Positions 28,937 through 38,570 of a stretch of DNA of 64,000 nucleotides are shown piece by piece; position 1 is the first letter of the stretch; each line of letters starts with the position of its first letter. The stretch covers positions 1 through 64,000 of the forward strand of contig NZ_BAZX01000012.1 in the NCBI RefSeq assembly GCF_001310955.1, given 5' to 3'. Position numbers and translations under genes: made by a program. Below the pieces are notes generated by a model. That model was not told the origin of the DNA. It did not search any database and saw only the letters and a program-made list of their open reading frames with translations. This DNA is from Marinifilum fragile JCM 15579. GTDB lineage: Bacteria > Bacteroidota > Bacteroidia > Bacteroidales > Marinifilaceae.

Positions 28937-30952
28937 TTACTTTGAGTTTTTCTCTTTTAATTGTTCGTGCAATTTGTACATCTCATCTCGATATTGAGCA
29001 GCTTGTAGGAAATCCATATCTTTTGCAGCTTTTTGCATTAATTTCTTCGTTTTCTCAATACTCTTTTCCAAACTTTCTTTGCTCATGTATTGTACCACAG
29101 GATCTGCTGCAATTTCGACCGTTTCAGGCCCTGCATATGCATTTGGTTCGGCTTTTTGAGTTTGTTCGATAATGCTTTTCTTTGATTTCACAATCTGCTG
29201 TGGAGTAATGCCATGTTTCTGATTGTAGGCCAATTGTTTCTCACGACGATGATTGGTAGAATCAATTGTCTCTTTCATCGATTTGGTAATCTTATCGGCA
29301 TACATGATTACCTTACCATTTACATTACGTGCTGCTCTACCTGAAGTCTGAATCAATGATCGGGTAGAGCGCAGGAAACCTTCCTTATCGGCATCAAGAA
29401 TTGCAACCAACGATACTTCTGGCAAATCCAAACCTTCGCGAAGTAAGTTAACACCAATCAAAACATCGAACTCACCATTTCTAAGATCTTCCATTATTTT
29501 TATGCGATCCAATGTATCCACATCAGAGTGAATGTAACGACATCGTATGCTTAAATTGGCAAAGTATTCCGATAATTCTTCTGCCATTCGTTTGGTAAGA
29601 GTGGTGACTAGTGTTCGTTCATCTTTTTCAGTTCGTTCATTGATTTCTGCAATTAAATCATCAATCTGATTTAAACTTGGGCGAACATCAATTTGAGGAT
29701 CTAGCAGTCCTGTAGGGCGAATTACCTGTTCAACTACAACTCCTTCACACTTTTCCAGTTCGTAATCAGCAGGAGTAGCACTAACATATATGGTCTGATT
29801 GGTTACTTCTTCGAATTCTTCAAATTTTAAAGGTCTGTTATCTAGCGCAGCAGGCAAACGGAAACCATATTCTACCAAATTAATTTTCCTGGAATGATCG
29901 CCACCATACATGGCACGAATTTGTGGTATGGTAACATGACTTTCATCGATTACCATTAGGAAATCATCCGGGAAATAGTCGATTAAGCAGAAAGGACGTG
30001 TTCCTGCAGGTCTTCCATCAAAATATCTTGAATAATTCTCGATACCAGAACAGTGACCAAGTTCTCTGATCATTTCCAAATCGAAACTTACTTTTTCTTC
30101 CAATCGTTTTGCTTCCAAATGTTTCCCGATTTCTTTTAAGAAAGCAACATGAGCAACCATATCATCTTGTATTTGATGAATGGCCGATTTAACTCGATCT
30201 TTACTGGTAACAAATATATTGGCTGGATAAATGGTAATTCGATCGTAATCTTCAATTTTTAACCCATTGATTGGATCGAAAGAATAGATTTCATCAATTT
30301 CATCATCCCAAAAAATAATTCTGTAGGCAAAATCAGCGTAAGCGGGATAGATATCCACAGTGTCACCTTTTACACGGAAATGTCCCCGTTCAAATTCAAC
30401 TTCGTTTCTGGAATATAGAGCATCAACAAATGCAAACAGAAGCTTATTGCGTGAAATAACCTGACCTTTTTCCAAAACCGTAACATTATTGTGGAAATCT
30501 TCGGGATTACCAATACCGTACAAGCATGAAACTGATGAAACTACAATGACATCTTTTCTTCCGGAAAGTAGGGCTGAAGTTGCGCTAAGTCTTAACTTTT
30601 CGATCTCATCATTAATGGAAAGATCTTTCTCGATATATGTATCGGTTACTGGAAGATAGGCTTCTGGTTGATAATAATCGTAATACGAAACAAAATATTC
30701 AACAGCATTATTTGGAAAGAAATTTTTGAACTCGCCATAAAGCTGTGCAGCAAGGGTTTTGTTATGACTTAAAACCAAAGTCGGCCTTTGAACTTCCTGA
30801 ATTACATTCGCTACAGTAAATGTTTTACCCGAACCTGTAACCCCAAGAAGAGTTTGAAATGGGGAACCATCATTCAATCCATTACAAAGTTCTTCAATCG
30901 CCTCAGGCTGATCGCCTGTTGGTTTAAATTTCGATACAATTTTAAAATCCAT
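28937..30952 (-). CDS. uvrB: Excinuclease ABC subunit B
   Basis: A 671-residue UvrB, the damage-verifying helicase of nucleotide excision repair. The Walker A is GVTGSGKTFT (Lys43), the beta-hairpin YYDYYQPEAYLP is present, and helicase motifs DESHVTIPQ and QTSGRAARN follow. The C-terminal UVR domain (QAAQYRDEMYKLHEQL) binds UvrC. The length is normal, with no frame problems. It is convergent with rpoD. Confidence 0.96.
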   Translation of the reverse strand: MDFKIVSKFKPTGDQPEAIEELCNGLNDGSPFQTLLGVTGSGKTFTVANVIQEVQRPTLVLSHNKTLAAQLYGEFKNFFPNNAVEYFVSYYDYYQPEAYLPVTDTYIEKDLSINDEIEKLRLSATSALLSGRKDVIVVSSVSCLYGIGNPEDFHNNVTVLEKGQVISRNKLLFAFVDALYSRNEVEFERGHFRVKGDTVDIYPAYADFAYRIIFWDDEIDEIYSFDPINGLKIEDYDRITIYPANIFVTSKDRVKSAIHQIQDDMVAHVAFLKEIGKHLEAKRLEEKVSFDLEMIRELGHCSGIENYSRYFDGRPAGTRPFCLIDYFPDDFLMVIDESHVTIPQIRAMYGGDHSRKINLVEYGFRLPAALDNRPLKFEEFEEVTNQTIYVSATPADYELEKCEGVVVEQVIRPTGLLDPQIDVRPSLNQIDDLIAEINERTEKDERTLVTTLTKRMAEELSEYFANLSIRCRYIHSDVDTLDRIKIMEDLRNGEFDVLIGVNLLREGLDLPEVSLVAILDADKEGFLRSTRSLIQTSGRAARNVNGKVIMYADKITKSMKETIDSTNHRREKQLAYNQKHGITPQQIVKSKKSIIEQTQKAEPNAYAGPETVEIAADPVVQYMSKESLEKSIEKTKKLMQKAAKDMDFLQAAQYRDEMYKLHEQLKEKNSK

Positions 30953-31258
30953 AACCCTCTTTTTCTATCCTACAAAGCAATGCTAAAATAGAGAAACATT
31001 GTGAAACGAGCATGATTTAAATAATTATTAAATACAAAATGTTATAATTATTTAAATCTTTCGGCTTCCTCCCGATAATCATCGGGATGGCAAAATCATG
31101 TAATACCGATTACTATTCAATTCTCCAAGCATTAGGGAGCGCCTTTATTGTGTTTCACTTATAAAAGCACGTTGAATATGTATCGGCATTATACCAACGC
31201 ATTTTAATATTTATAAGTTTATAAAATATTAACAGATGAACTTGAAATTGTTTTGGTA
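30953..31258. other. Intergenic region with one palindrome
   Basis: A/T-rich stretch upstream of uvrB. It contains the hairpin CCCGAT-AATC-ATCGGG at 31071-31086, a motif of the kind often scattered in Bacteroidetes intergenic DNA, and a weak A/T inverted repeat near 31205-31231. No ORF is credible. Confidence 0.5.
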
Positions 31259-31289
31259 CAAAAAATGCCGACTATTTTAAATAGCCGGC
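31259..31289 (-). terminator. Intrinsic terminator (minus strand)
   Basis: Read on the minus strand, GCCGGCTATTT pairs with AAATAGTCGGC (one wobble) and is followed by six T. It ends the HAD-nuclease operon. Confidence 0.8.
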
Positions 31290-31310
31290 AATGCTTTATG
31301 TTGTGTAAAC

Positions 31311-32322
31311 TTACTTGGAAATTTTAAAGTAAACCGGAAAATGATCACTGTATCCTCCAAAGTAATTAGGTCCACCATAGGTTCTGCTAGGAACAAGAAC
31401 ACCTTGCTTGTTTTTGTAACAAATCCAATCTTTCTTAAATACCTTACCTGCATCGTAAGAAGTATGAAGACCGTTTTTCTCATTCAACAATGAGTTTGAA
31501 ACAATCAAATTATCAAGCATGTTCCAATCGCCTCGATAGTTGTAAGTTCCTTGTCCTTCGGCATCCATATTATAAACAAGGTTGTACAAATATGAAGGAT
31601 TTGATGAGTTTTGATTGTTACCTGCATTTAATGTTTGGCTAATCGATTTGTTGTTTGGCTCATCGTTAAAGTCACCCATGATGATGATGTTTGCAGCAGG
31701 ATTTTTAGTTTGAATCCCATCAACAGCACTTTTCAATTGTTCGGCAACAAATACTCTGTTCTTTTCCGATTTTTCCAAACCGCCACGTCTCGAAGGCCAA
31801 TGGTTAACAAAAACATGAACCGTATCTGTGCCAATAATACCTTCTACATATAAAATATCACGAGTTTTGTAATTCGGTTCCCAAGGAAATTGAATGCCAA
31901 TTGCTTCATGCTTTAGGTATTTAAAATCCTCCTTTTTGTAGATTAGAGCACAATCAATACCTCTTTTATCTGGACTTTCACTATGCGCAATTCCATAATT
32001 TCCTTTAATTAAAGTCTCTTGTCTGCAAAGATCTTCAATTACTTTTTGGTTTTCAATCTCACACAAACCGATAATGCTAGGTAAACGTAATGTGTCAATT
32101 GAAGAAAGAACTTGGGCTAATTTTTCCAGTTTATCCTCATATCGTTCACTATTGAACTTTAATTTGCCTTCAGGAGTGAAATCATCATCATTTTTCTGGG
32201 TGATTAATCGTGTCGAATAAATTTTCGACATTATAGAATGCAATAGTATATTCCCTTGTTTCCTTGCTACAAGATGCTATTACGAGTGCAACGGAAATTA
32301 GTAAAAGTAATTTTTTTAACAT
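31311..32322 (-). pseudogene. Endonuclease/exonuclease/phosphatase-family lipoprotein, frameshifted
   Basis: The long frame (310 residues from 32243) starts mid-domain, lacking the family's N-terminal strand. An upstream frame from ATG 32322 supplies it: a lipoprotein signal (LLLISVALVIASC) and IAFYNVENLFDT, ending at a stop after HPEK. Removing one A from the five-A run at 32191-32195 (minus strand) gives continuous HPENDDDFTPEGKLKFNSERY, as in the family. Catalytic residues are otherwise present: Glu in LCEIEN, His in VNHWPSRRGG, Asp/Asn in IMGDFNDEP and the terminal GYSDHFPV. The product would be a secreted DNase- or phosphodiesterase-like enzyme. The homopolymer indel may be an assembly error. 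Confidence 0.8.
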
Positions 32323-32339
32323 GATATGTTCTTATTGAT

Positions 32340-32930
32340 TTAGTAATATGGAGTAACATCAGTAACCATCATACCTGCTTTTTCTGCTGCTTGTATTCCT
32401 AACAGTCCATCTTCAAATACCTGGCAGAATTGAGGTTCTATTCCCATCAACTCGGCACATTTCAAAAAGGTTTCTGGCTCTGGCTTGTGATTCTTTACAT
32501 CATCAGCACTCACCAAAATTGGAATGTATTTATCCAGTCCAAGAATCTCCATAGTTTCTTGAGCAATATCCCTCTTACCTCCTGTGCCTACTGCCATTGG
32601 AATCTGGTTATGGTATTTATAAACCAAGTCCGTTACAGGTTTAATTTCAGTTATCTTATGCATCTCCTTTGCAAAAAATTCTTCTTTAATAGTGGAGAAT
32701 TCCTGCGGATCAATAGAATGGTTGTATTCTCTATTTAGTTTTTCAATAATTTTAGATGATGGCATTCCTGCACAAGCAGATAACCATTCAAAAGAGTATT
32801 CTACTCCCATTATTTCTGCGGCCTTTTTCCAAGCTTCAAAATGCAATGGCATTGTATCCGCTAAGGTTCCATCTAAATCAAAAATTAAGGCTTTTGTATC
32901 GGCATGTATATTTATCGATTTCATATTCAT
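32340..32930 (-). CDS. HAD-family phosphatase, beta-phosphoglucomutase-like
   Basis: A 196-residue HAD hydrolase of the subgroup containing YqaB (fructose-1-phosphatase) and beta-phosphoglucomutase. Motif I is FDLDGTLADTMPLH with nucleophile Asp18 and acid Asp20. Motif II is VGTGGKRD, motif III Lys is in NHKPEP, and motif IV is VFEDGLLGI. The helical cap lies between residues 25 and 90. Either a sugar-phosphate phosphatase or a mutase is possible; the missing mutase-type extension favours a phosphatase. It begins the operon with the nuclease-like gene 17 bp downstream. Confidence 0.85.
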   Translation of the reverse strand: MNMKSINIHADTKALIFDLDGTLADTMPLHFEAWKKAAEIMGVEYSFEWLSACAGMPSSKIIEKLNREYNHSIDPQEFSTIKEEFFAKEMHKITEIKPVTDLVYKYHNQIPMAVGTGGKRDIAQETMEILGLDKYIPILVSADDVKNHKPEPETFLKCAELMGIEPQFCQVFEDGLLGIQAAEKAGMMVTDVTPYY

Positions 32931-33244
32931 TCTCTTAATAGTTTCAACTTCACAAGTTATTCGATTTATTATATCTTCTGATGTTAATGATTAACAATAT
33001 TAGTTCAGATCCGATATAAAAGAAAGCGCAAATTATGAATTATTTCTTAATTAATGGTATGCTTAACTTTATAAGTTATAGATGTTCTATAGAATTCCAT
33101 GTGGCTTGATCAAAAAGCGAATAATATTGATTATCTGTTTGTTGAATTCTTTATTTTTTTATATTTTTCTATCGATTTGTAAAACATTTTTCAAAGGCAT
33201 ACGTTGGAAGTAGTGTGTATATTTTAGAATTAAAAGAGAGGTTT
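32931..33244. other. Divergent A/T-rich intergenic region
   Basis: About 310 bp between the HAD phosphatase and a small secreted protein. I see no hairpin, ORF or clear promoter match in it. Confidence 0.4.
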
Positions 33245-33607
33245 ATGAAGTTTGTACAGAGAAGTTTGATTCTATTATTTGTTCTATTTAGCGTTTCAGT
33301 AAGCGCCAAAAAAATGTCGGAAGCAGAAAAGCGAGCTGATGTTATTACTAGGTGGATGACCAAAAAACTGGAATTAAGTTCCGATCAGGTATTAAAAATT
33401 CAGGTTTTAAATTTGGAATGTGAGAAGGAAATAGATCGTCTTACTAACGAAAAGGATGGTTTTTCCTGTATGCAAGCTGTGCGCGATAGTTTGCTTCAAA
33501 AAGAAGTTAATTTCAAAGAGATTTTAACAGTTACCCAACTAGCCAGTTATAAGAAATCGAAGTGCGAGCTAAAAGAGAAGCTCAAAAAAATGTTTAAAAG
33601 ACTTTAA
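33245..33607 (+). CDS. Small secreted Spy/CpxP-like helical protein
   Basis: From ATG 33245 the product has 120 residues. A signal peptide (LILLFVLFSVSVSA) is cut near residue 20. The mature part is all-helical with the pattern MTKKLELSSDQVLKIQVLN, followed later by QLASYKKSK. This resembles the repeated L-T/S-xx-Q helices of Spy/CpxP periplasmic chaperones and Bacteroidetes relatives, though the match is weak. Three Cys in the mature region (ECEK, FSCMQ, KCEL) are unusual. An in-frame GTG at 33215 would put charged residues before the signal peptide and is less likely. Confidence 0.65.
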   Translation: MKFVQRSLILLFVLFSVSVSAKKMSEAEKRADVITRWMTKKLELSSDQVLKIQVLNLECEKEIDRLTNEKDGFSCMQAVRDSLLQKEVNFKEILTVTQLASYKKSKCELKEKLKKMFKRL

Positions 33608-33630
33608 TGTATATATAATATACTCCCAAT

Positions 33631-33658
33631 CCCAATCGAATTTCGGTTGGGTTTTTTT
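33631..33658 (+). terminator. Intrinsic terminator
   Basis: CCCAATCGA pairs with TCGGTTGGG (one wobble) around ATT, followed by seven T. Confidence 0.85.
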
Positions 33659-33715
33659 GGCTCAAAACTCATGTAAGAGAAAAAAAGATAAAAAAATCTG
33701 AAATATTTTAGCGTT

Positions 33716-33731
33716 TGTAACATCCGTTACA
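33716..33731. promoter_or_regulatory. Perfect 16-bp palindrome, probable Crp/Fnr-type operator of hcp
   Basis: TGTAAC-ATCC-GTTACA is a perfect 6-4-6 inverted repeat, 134 bp before the hcp start. The half-site and 4-bp gap suit a Crp/Fnr-family regulator. HcpR, a nitrosative-stress regulator of this family, is known to control hcp in anaerobes including Bacteroidetes, with GTAAC-type sites in some groups as I recall. Confidence 0.6.
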
Positions 33732-33865
33732 CTTTTTACATACTCAAAGTCGGATATTTGTAATGTCAAAAGGCGATAGAGTATGGCGAAAATAAATTAT
33801 ATCACTTCCTTTTGATTTTGTAAATTGAATAAACCGAAAATAAATAACACTAAAAAAATACTATT

Positions 33866-35512
33866 ATGAGCATGTTTTGTTATCAATGTCAGGAAGCAGC
33901 TAAAGGGACTGGTTGTACAATTAAAGGAGTTTGTGGTAAGACCGATGAGGTTGCAAACATTCAGGATCTACTAATGTATGTAATGAAAGGAATTTCATTG
34001 TACAGTGTAAAAGCTCGCGAAGCTGGTGTTGAAAATGAGAAAGTAAACAATTTCATTATGACTGGATTGTTTATGACGATCACTAACGCAAACTTCGATA
34101 AAGTAAAATTCGTTGAAGCAATTCGCGAAGGATTAAAATTAAGAGAAGAAATTAAAAAGCAAGCTGAAGAAGCTGGTGTTTCTTTCGGCGATCGTCATCA
34201 CTCTGCAACTTGGTTTGCTGATACAGAAAATGATTTTGATGCAAAAGCTCGTGTAGTTGGTATTCTGGCTACAGAAAACGAAGATGTACGTTCATTGCGT
34301 GAGTTGTTAACTTATGGATTGAAAGGTTTGGCAGCTTACACAGAGCACGCTTACAACTTAGGCTTCGAAAAAGCTGAATTGTACGCTTTTATGCAAGAAG
34401 CTTTGGTAGCAACTACTGATGATACTCTTTCTGCTGATGATTTGGTAGCTATGGTAATGAAGTGTGGTGCTAATGGTGTAACTGCAATGGCTACTTTGGA
34501 TGAGGCAAATACATCTGCTTACGGTAATCCAGAAGTAACAGAGGTTAACATTGGGGTTAGCGACAAGCCAGGTATCCTGATTTCAGGTCACGACTTGAAA
34601 GATATGGAAGAGTTGTTGAAACAAACTGAAGGAACCGGTGTCGATGTTTACACGCACTCTGAAATGTTGCCAGCAAACTATTATCCAGCATTTAAAAAGT
34701 ACGAGCACTTTGTAGGTAACTACGGTAATGCATGGTGGAAGCAGAACGAAGAGTTCGAAACTTTCAACGGACCAATCTTGTTCACTACCAACTGTATTGT
34801 TCCTCCTAAAGCGACTTCAACGTATAAGGATAAAGTATACACTACTGGTGCATCAGGTTTCCCAGGATTCAAGCACATTGCTGCTGATGAAAATGGAAAG
34901 AAAGATTTCTCAGAAATTATAGAATTAGCGAAGACTTGTGCTGCTCCAACTGAGATTGAAAAAGGTAAGATTGTTGGTGGATTCGCTCATAACCAGGTAA
35001 TGCAGGTTGCTGATAAAGTTGTTGATGCTGTAAAATCAGGTGCTATACGTAAGTTCTTCGTAATGGCTGGTTGCGACGGTAGAATGAAAGGTCGTGATTA
35101 CTACACAGAGTTTGCTGCTAAGTTGCCACAAGATACTGTAATTTTAACTGCAGGTTGTGCCAAGTATCGTTACAACAAATTGGAGTTAGGTGATATCGGA
35201 GGTATTCCACGTGTATTGGATGCTGGTCAGTGTAATGACTCTTACTCATTGGCAGTAATTGCATTAAAATTGAAAGAAGTATTTGAATTGAACGATATCA
35301 ACGACCTTCCAATTGCTTACAACATTGCATGGTACGAACAAAAAGCGGTTATCGTATTGCTAGCTCTTCTTCACCTAGGTGTTAAAAACATCCACTTAGG
35401 ACCTACATTGCCAGCCTTCCTATCTCCAAACGTAGCAAACGTGTTGGTAGAAACATTCGGAATTGGCGGAATTGGTACTGTAGACGAAGACATGAAAATG
35501 TTCTTGAACTAG
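33866..35512 (+). CDS. hcp: Hybrid cluster protein (hydroxylamine/NO reductase)
   Basis: A 548-residue Hcp that reduces nitric oxide to nitrous oxide and hydroxylamine to ammonia, protecting anaerobes from nitrosative stress. The N-terminal cluster ligands are Cys5, Cys8, Cys17 and Cys23, a CX2CX8CX5C spacing typical of class I enzymes from strict anaerobes (a 4Fe-4S rather than 2Fe-2S cluster). Hybrid-cluster ligands are visible in [26 protein letters not shown] and [10 protein letters not shown]. No Hcr reductase is adjacent. The upstream palindrome suggests Crp/Fnr-type control. Confidence 0.95.
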   Translation: MSMFCYQCQEAAKGTGCTIKGVCGKTDEVANIQDLLMYVMKGISLYSVKAREAGVENEKVNNFIMTGLFMTITNANFDKVKFVEAIREGLKLREEIKKQAEEAGVSFGDRHHSATWFADTENDFDAKARVVGILATENEDVRSLRELLTYGLKGLAAYTEHAYNLGFEKAELYAFMQEALVATTDDTLSADDLVAMVMKCGANGVTAMATLDEANTSAYGNPEVTEVNIGVSDKPGILISGHDLKDMEELLKQTEGTGVDVYTHSEMLPANYYPAFKKYEHFVGNYGNAWWKQNEEFETFNGPILFTTNCIVPPKATSTYKDKVYTTGASGFPGFKHIAADENGKKDFSEIIELAKTCAAPTEIEKGKIVGGFAHNQVMQVADKVVDAVKSGAIRKFFVMAGCDGRMKGRDYYTEFAAKLPQDTVILTAGCAKYRYNKLELGDIGGIPRVLDAGQCNDSYSLAVIALKLKEVFELNDINDLPIAYNIAWYEQKAVIVLLALLHLGVKNIHLGPTLPAFLSPNVANVLVETFGIGGIGTVDEDMKMFLN

Positions 35513-35525
35513 TATATAACTGATA

Positions 35526-35578
35526 AAATTGCGCCTGATTGAAGTATGATGAGAGGGAGTTTGTACAGGGTGCAATTT
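35526..35578 (+). other. Inverted repeat in hcp 3' region
   Basis: AAATTGC plus CCTG pairs, with small bulges, with CAGG plus GCAATTT across about 30 nt. It lacks a T tract; the terminator proper lies 48 bp further on. Confidence 0.35.
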
Positions 35579-35625
35579 CACTTAGGTATAAAGGTTTAGT
35601 TTAATTTTAGGGTTAAAAGAAAAAC

Positions 35626-35670
35626 AACTGTCTGATAGAAACACTTGCCGTTCTTTCAGGCAGTTTTTTT
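35626..35670 (+). terminator. hcp intrinsic terminator
   Basis: AACTGTCTGA pairs with TCAGGCAGTT (one wobble) followed by seven T. Confidence 0.8.
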
Positions 35671-35689
35671 ATGATGTTATCTTTATGAT

Positions 35690-37219
35690 ATGGCTAAAAG
35701 CAAAACAATACAGTTTCTAAAAAAATACCACAAGTGGCCATCATTGCTGCTTACTCTGTTTATTATCCTGTTTTCCATCTCAGGGATTATCATGAACCAC
35801 CGTGCTTTGTTTTCTTCTTGCGATGTAAACCGCAAGTATTTGGGTTCGGAATATCAGTATAAAAACTGGAACAAAGCTGCTGTGAAATCAGCACTACATT
35901 TAAACGATGAGTCATCCTTGATATATGGAAATATTGGTGTTTGGAAAAGTTCTGACAATTTTAAATCCTTCTCTGATTTTAATTACGGTTTTCCAAAAGG
36001 GATTGATAACTGGAAGATTGAGAAAGTCATTCAAACAAAATCAGGAGAACTTTTGGCAGGAACGCTTTTTGGCCTTTATCAGCACAAGGATAATGAATGG
36101 AATAAACTTGAATTTCCTGTACAGGAGGAGAGAGTTGTCGATTTTATGGAGATCGAAGAGGATCTATACATCTTAACCCGAAGCCATCTGCTTAAGAAAG
36201 TTGATGATACTTTCGAAATTGTAAATATTCCAGCCAGTACAGATTACGATGGAAAAACAAGCCTGTTTAAAACCCTTTGGGAAATTCACAGTGGCGAAGC
36301 CTTTGGTACAATAGGGAAGCTGTTTGTGGATTTTGTTGGCTTCATATTTCTATTCCTGAGCTTTAGTGGTTTGGTTTATTTCTTTTTTCCCGATTGGATC
36401 AAAAGAATCAAGAAAAGAGGAGGAATTGTCAAAAGGAAAATCAGCTTTCTAAAATTCAATTTGAAGTGGCACAATCATTTTGGGAATTGGTTAATTGTAT
36501 TTCTCATTTTAACCACCCTTACAGGGATGTTTCTTCGCCCTCCATTGTTGATTGCCATTGCCAATAGTCGTGTAGATAAGATCCCTTTTACTCACCTCGA
36601 TAATCCAAACCCTTGGTATGATCAATTGCGAAGAGTTCTTTACGATGAGGACTTGAACAGAGTTGTTCTGGCCACCAACGAAGGGATTTATTATAGCGAT
36701 AACCTGTTTGAAACAGCTCCCGAAAGATTTGAGCATCAACCTCCGGTTTCGGTAATGGGGGTTAATGTATTCGAAAAGGCAGGTGAAGACCAGTATTTGG
36801 TCGGTTCGTTTAGTGGTATTTTTTATTGGATGCCTGAAAGAAATTTGATCTTCGATTACATTACCAAACGACCACATGTACCAGTTCGTAGAATGGGACC
36901 ACCCATTGCGGCGCATCCTATTGCAGGCTATTTAAAAGATAAAGAAGGAAGAGAGATTCTTTTCGATTACAATTTGGGAGCAGGAAATATAAGTGACGAT
37001 ACGGGATTTACCAGTATGCCATCGGAAATTCAGGAGAGCCCCATGTCATTATGGAATCTTTGCTTGGAGGTACATACCGGCCGCATCTATCAATACATTT
37101 TTGGGAAAATGTACATCCTTTTTATCCCAATTGCAGGACTTACAATTTTGTGGATTCTATTTGTGGGATACTTGTTGTACAGAAAGCAAAGAAAAGTTCA
37201 AACTTCCATAAATAAATAG
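35690..37219 (+). CDS. PepSY-associated transmembrane protein
   Basis: A 509-residue inner-membrane protein of the PepSY-TM family. The first helix (13-35) carries the family pattern HKWPSLLLTLFIILFSISGI with HK before the helix. Further helices lie near 212-235, 262-283 (HNHFGNWLIVFLILTTLTGM) and 472-495. Two large periplasmic loops (36-205 and 290-465) contain beta-propeller-like strands (GIYYSDNLF, GLYQHKDNEW). Relatives act in siderophore or heme-iron reduction and transport in the inner membrane, and that role here is an inference. It begins 20 bp after the hcp terminator, so read-through from hcp is possible. Confidence 0.8.
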   Translation: MAKSKTIQFLKKYHKWPSLLLTLFIILFSISGIIMNHRALFSSCDVNRKYLGSEYQYKNWNKAAVKSALHLNDESSLIYGNIGVWKSSDNFKSFSDFNYGFPKGIDNWKIEKVIQTKSGELLAGTLFGLYQHKDNEWNKLEFPVQEERVVDFMEIEEDLYILTRSHLLKKVDDTFEIVNIPASTDYDGKTSLFKTLWEIHSGEAFGTIGKLFVDFVGFIFLFLSFSGLVYFFFPDWIKRIKKRGGIVKRKISFLKFNLKWHNHFGNWLIVFLILTTLTGMFLRPPLLIAIANSRVDKIPFTHLDNPNPWYDQLRRVLYDEDLNRVVLATNEGIYYSDNLFETAPERFEHQPPVSVMGVNVFEKAGEDQYLVGSFSGIFYWMPERNLIFDYITKRPHVPVRRMGPPIAAHPIAGYLKDKEGREILFDYNLGAGNISDDTGFTSMPSEIQESPMSLWNLCLEVHTGRIYQYIFGKMYILFIPIAGLTILWILFVGYLLYRKQRKVQTSINK

Positions 37220-37298
37220 ACTTTAAGTGCTTGATAGTTTAATTATTAATAATAAAAGTGGTTCGGTATGGTTTATAGTGGGGTAAGCTTTTAATATT

Positions 37299-37395
37299 AC
37301 CTCTACTTTGTTCGTGCGGCCATAGTGGGCTTACACGCCCTAGATTTTTTGCATCCTTTTTCATCAATGGAAAAGATGAGCCATGCGGCTTGAGC
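37299..37395 (+). repeat. Composite intergenic element, short copy
   Basis: Runs from ACCTCTACTTTG through GTGGGCTTACACGCCCTAG to GCCATGCGGCTTGAGC. It matches the minus strand of 45532-45747 except that the latter has ~116 bp more inside. Hairpins: TTTTC-ATCAATG-GAAAA and AGCC-ATGC-GGCT. The loop ATCAATG is identical in both copies while the stem differs. Confidence 0.7.
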
Positions 37396-37617
37396 TAATG
37401 TAAAGAATTATAGTATTATTCATTTTATTTGTAATTGCTTTAATAACCCACTCTATTATATAAAGAACCATAAAAGTATTGTATAATTCACTTGCCTGTT
37501 GTATTGATTTATCGATTATCTCATCTTTTATAAACAACATATAAAGTGTAAAAACTCAATTTTATCGCAGAAAAAAGGTCTTTGTCGAATTTTTATGAAT
37601 CATTAGATAGAAGAAGA

Positions 37618-37646
37618 TTGATCTCGCTTAACATTATATATATTTG
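37618..37646 (+). promoter_or_regulatory. Putative promoter of ABC/M1 operon
   Basis: TTG (37618-37620), an 18-nt spacer and a perfect TATATTTG (37639-37646), 46 nt before the ATG. The spacer is one base short of the usual range. Confidence 0.55.
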
Positions 37647-37692
37647 TCTTTACTCAAATGATATCATAATACAATTACTTAAATTTTAATGA

Positions 37693-38568
37693 ATGGAATT
37701 AATAATTGAGAATTTAACAAAGACTTACAACAATGGTGTTAAGGCATTAAATGATGTTAATATTAAAATAGGGGCTGGAATGTTCGGTCTACTAGGACCA
37801 AACGGAGCGGGAAAGTCAACATTGATGCGTACAATTGCAACTCTGCAAGAAGGTGATAGCGGTCGTATTGTGTTTGATGGTACGGATATCATGGAAAACA
37901 AAATGGCCTTGCGTAATTCACTGGGATATTTGCCACAAAGTTTTGGCGTTTATCCTAAAATGTCAGCCGAAGATTTATTAATGCACTTTGCTGAATTAAA
38001 AGGGATTTCAAACAAGCAGGAGCGTAAAGAAATTGTTGATGCTGTGCTTGAACAAACCAATTTGACAGAAGCAAGAAAGAAAAATGTTGCTGGTTATTCA
38101 GGAGGTATGAAACAACGTTTTGGTATTGCTCAACTTTTGCTGAACAACCCAAAACTGATTATTGTAGATGAGCCAACAGCTGGTTTGGACCCGGCTGAGC
38201 GCAGTCGATTCTTGAATGTATTGCGTGAGATTGGTACCAACCATATTGTTATTTTCTCAACCCATATTGTAGAGGATGTAAAGGAATTATGTACCGACAT
38301 GGCCATAATGAATGGCGGAAGCATTCTAACCCATAAAACTCCAAAGCAATCAGTAGAGGAGTTGCGAGGTAAAATGTGGACCAAATGTATCGAGCGTTCT
38401 GCTTTAAATGAGCACAAGGAGAAATATGATATTCTTTCCAGTCGATTCAACGATGACAACAGCATGAATATAAATGTATATTCAGAAACGCAGCCCGACG
38501 AATTGTTTACACCAAAGGAAGCAGATCTTGAAGATGTATATTTTGTTACACTTAAAGCATCGAATTAA
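37693..38568 (+). CDS. ABC transporter ATP-binding protein
   Basis: A 291-residue ABC ATPase of the CcmA/DrrA type. The Walker A is LGPNGAGKST, the Q-loop is GYLPQSFGVYP, the signature is YSGGMKQR, the Walker B is LIIVDEPTAGLDP and the switch is FSTHIV. The C-terminal ~70 residues after HKTP form an accessory domain. The partner permease starts 2 bp after the stop, so coupling is certain. The substrate is unknown; the family includes ABC-2 exporters. Confidence 0.92.
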   Translation: MELIIENLTKTYNNGVKALNDVNIKIGAGMFGLLGPNGAGKSTLMRTIATLQEGDSGRIVFDGTDIMENKMALRNSLGYLPQSFGVYPKMSAEDLLMHFAELKGISNKQERKEIVDAVLEQTNLTEARKKNVAGYSGGMKQRFGIAQLLLNNPKLIIVDEPTAGLDPAERSRFLNVLREIGTNHIVIFSTHIVEDVKELCTDMAIMNGGSILTHKTPKQSVEELRGKMWTKCIERSALNEHKEKYDILSSRFNDDNSMNINVYSETQPDELFTPKEADLEDVYFVTLKASN

Positions 38569-38570
38569 TC

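Noticed and set aside
28937-30952. Frame damage in uvrB similar to the three broken genes
   Set aside because: All motifs are in one frame with normal length, so indels are not general across the window.
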